Part shown: piece after piece, positions 63,601 to 64,000 of the stretch | Numbering within the stretch: the first letter of the stretch is position 1 | Layout: each line of letters starts with the position of its first letter | Source: Debaryomyces hansenii CBS767 | Taxonomy: Eukaryota; Ascomycota; Pichiomycetes; Serinales; Debaryomycetaceae | DNA: 64,000 nucleotides | Assembly: GCF_000006445.2 (NCBI RefSeq) | Contig: NC_006048.2 | Location: 1,612,001 to 1,676,000 of the forward strand | Direction: 5' to 3' | The notes under the pieces: model-generated | Databases searched by the model: none | The model's input: the letters and a program-made list of their open reading frames with translations, nothing else | What the model was told of the DNA's origin: nothing | Translations under genes and position numbers: made by a program

Positions 63601-64000
63601 AAAATACTGACCTGCTTATCAAAGATATATACGACATAGAAGTTGATTATTCCTTGTTGAGTGAAAAGCTTAGAGAATCATTCAATACAAAAATTGAAGC
63701 TGAATTAAAAGCTAGACTAGAGCAAGTTATTGAAGATATAGAACAGTTAACACCCAATGCCAAAGCTGTTCAAAGACTCAAGGAGGTTGAAACCAAATTG
63801 AAAAGCTTTGATAAAGACTTTACTAAAGTCAGACAGCAAGAAAATAAAATCGTAGAGAAATTTAATACGGTTAAAGAAAAGAGATACGAATTGTTTTCAG
63901 AGGCTTTCAGTCATATATCGGGCCAAATTGATTTTATCTATAAGGAATTGACCAAATCATCCACATCCCCTCTTGGAGGGTCTGCTTATCTAACATTAGA
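60690..64000 (+). CDS. SMC1: Cohesin subunit Smc1, 5' part (runs off the window)
   Basis: Reading frame open from the ATG at 60690 (MGRLVGLELENFKSYRG) to the window end, 1103 codons. The Walker A GPNGAGKS is at residues 33-40 and the segment FVLGVKSSHLRS follows. QGDVEQIASQSPKDLTKLIE is the N-terminal SMC block, then a long coiled coil, and the hinge (~residues 515-690) with KYEAALLTILGRNFDAI, VATFIPLD and GLMTGG. The second coil follows; the signature motif and Walker B lie beyond the window. Codon 547 in the hinge (ALLTILG) is CTG where other Smc1 proteins have Ser/Thr-like residues, consistent with CTG-Ser decoding. An MCB site lies just upstream. Confidence 0.96.
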   Translation, partial: MGRLVGLELENFKSYRGTSCIGFGTSFFTSIIGPNGAGKSNMMDAISFVLGVKSSHLRSHNLKDLIYRGRRTNVNALDSTLEEISPDPTKAHVMAIYEKDNGEILNLKRIITSSGSSEYKINDKSVTALQYSMVLKNENILIKARNFLVFQGDVEQIASQSPKDLTKLIETISGANEYQQEYETLRDELEKAHESSNVVFSRKRTLNSESKQYKEQLIEQETFEKKLIDKTNLIKMINLYKIYHNEKKHFQLHGDLKSKNEELHLLKQKLNTEEKSYKNMMADYSKKLLNLKSHSKNVSDFVRNIDSEKRNLIPVDANKKSLVTKINACNNKIKDLKNDVQKQQKQVLSIEKQLREAKKMFDDFQEKVAASSSSSVSPKSQKEYDNLRAKFLASEGSQLEEELSLLLNEKDSIDSTITNYGNQKTNSHSRISDLESIIQSELKTKLGEVSSEINDILSLKSEKVEYKNSLTKKKEEFNYQELELNSQLRDILIKIDELASQQRESNKQRKLRENVTMLKKLFPKGAVKGIVYDLVRPAQHKYEAALLTILGRNFDAIIVETTSVAYKCIEILKERRTGVATFIPLDSIVNDSLNLNYLRSVHPSAQPGIDILEYDDTSLEQAIQYVVGDTLVVENIEVARSIKWGSGKKLDNKMVTLEGSVIHKSGLMTGGQQQQKSNKTLSWDQNEWNSLSNLKEDLSEKLTKLNDEKPKELEINLVTDEISQLDDKLPLLRAQKANIERVIEDRQTEINFQKELIEEFEVNIESKVELLEINSQKIGTVEEKIKQLQETVYHDFCEKLGYENGIEDYENLHGSTLRIRAKERTQYLKAIDTLSNKLNFEKEKLAETESRESVMQQQLNLLEESVGGILSEKESIEERIDNLEAELQVLQSEKQDLETELNSMLKVSKSLENNVNDSNNELKNLNKEITSMEESILKVDTERVNILKNCKIESINLPLKDGLLDSISISENTDLLIKDIYDIEVDYSLLSEKLRESFNTKIEAELKARLEQVIEDIEQLTPNAKAVQRLKEVETKLKSFDKDFTKVRQQENKIVEKFNTVKEKRYELFSEAFSHISGQIDFIYKELTKSSTSPLGGSAYLTL

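Overview
The window is a compact stretch of nuclear chromosome from a budding yeast. It holds about 30 protein genes on both strands, short AT-rich spacers and very few introns. Two introns were found by eye, both with canonical yeast signals (GTATGT or GTACGT donors, TACTAAC branch points). Several CTG codons fall at positions where the protein family normally has a small or polar residue (SMC1 hinge, Whi3 RRM helix, Trs33 N-terminus). This points to a CTG-Ser yeast of the Debaryomyces/Candida group. The alpha-pheromone precursor, with five identical 14-residue peptides, and the gene sizes fit a Debaryomyces-like species, but the species is an inference. Protein readings quoted here use the standard code, so CTG residues shown as Leu are probably Ser.

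Layout. 0-10 kb: 3' end of an unknown gene, beta-COP (SEC26), a large disordered protein, a spliced Ebp1/PA2G4-like pseudo-aminopeptidase and the Rpd3S subunit RCO1. 10-20 kb: mitochondrial ribosomal protein MRP49, ornithine acetyltransferase ARG7, a possible telomeric OB-fold protein, TDA5-like dehydrogenase, the Pol II import factor IWR1 and mitochondrial RNA polymerase RPO41. 20-31 kb: TRAPP subunit TRS33 and the RNA-binding regulator WHI3 around a GC-rich divergent promoter, a small Lys-rich ORF, a protein kinase, the alpha-factor precursor with a 1.5-kb upstream region, and a BAR-SH3 protein. 31-42 kb: a proline iminopeptidase, cohesin regulator PDS5, GLE1, MRPL7, an Mte1-like DUF2439 protein, an unlisted 57-residue ORF, a secreted or anchored hypothetical protein and a C2H2 zinc-finger protein. 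42-45.5 kb is a 3.5-kb gene desert upstream of that zinc-finger gene. 45.5-64 kb: a Prp39/Prp42-type U1 snRNP protein, cation exchanger ECM27, a decayed Ty3/gypsy fragment, FMN1 (spliced near its 3' end), TAL1, a DUF1769 protein, SPP41, aminopeptidase P FRA1, and the 5' part of cohesin SMC1.

Functional threads: mitochondrial gene expression (MRP49, RPO41, MRPL7); cohesin (PDS5 and SMC1, each with an ACGCGT element shortly upstream); pre-mRNA splicing (Prp42-like, SPP41); chromosome ends and recombination (Cdc13-like candidate, Mte1-like). Nothing resembling an operon, CRISPR array, phage or rRNA/tRNA gene was seen. The most unusual items are the pheromone array and its upstream region, the gene desert, the gypsy relic beside FMN1, the unlisted 57-residue ORF, the SPP41 helix repeats and the SUMO-motif cluster in the Mte1-like protein.
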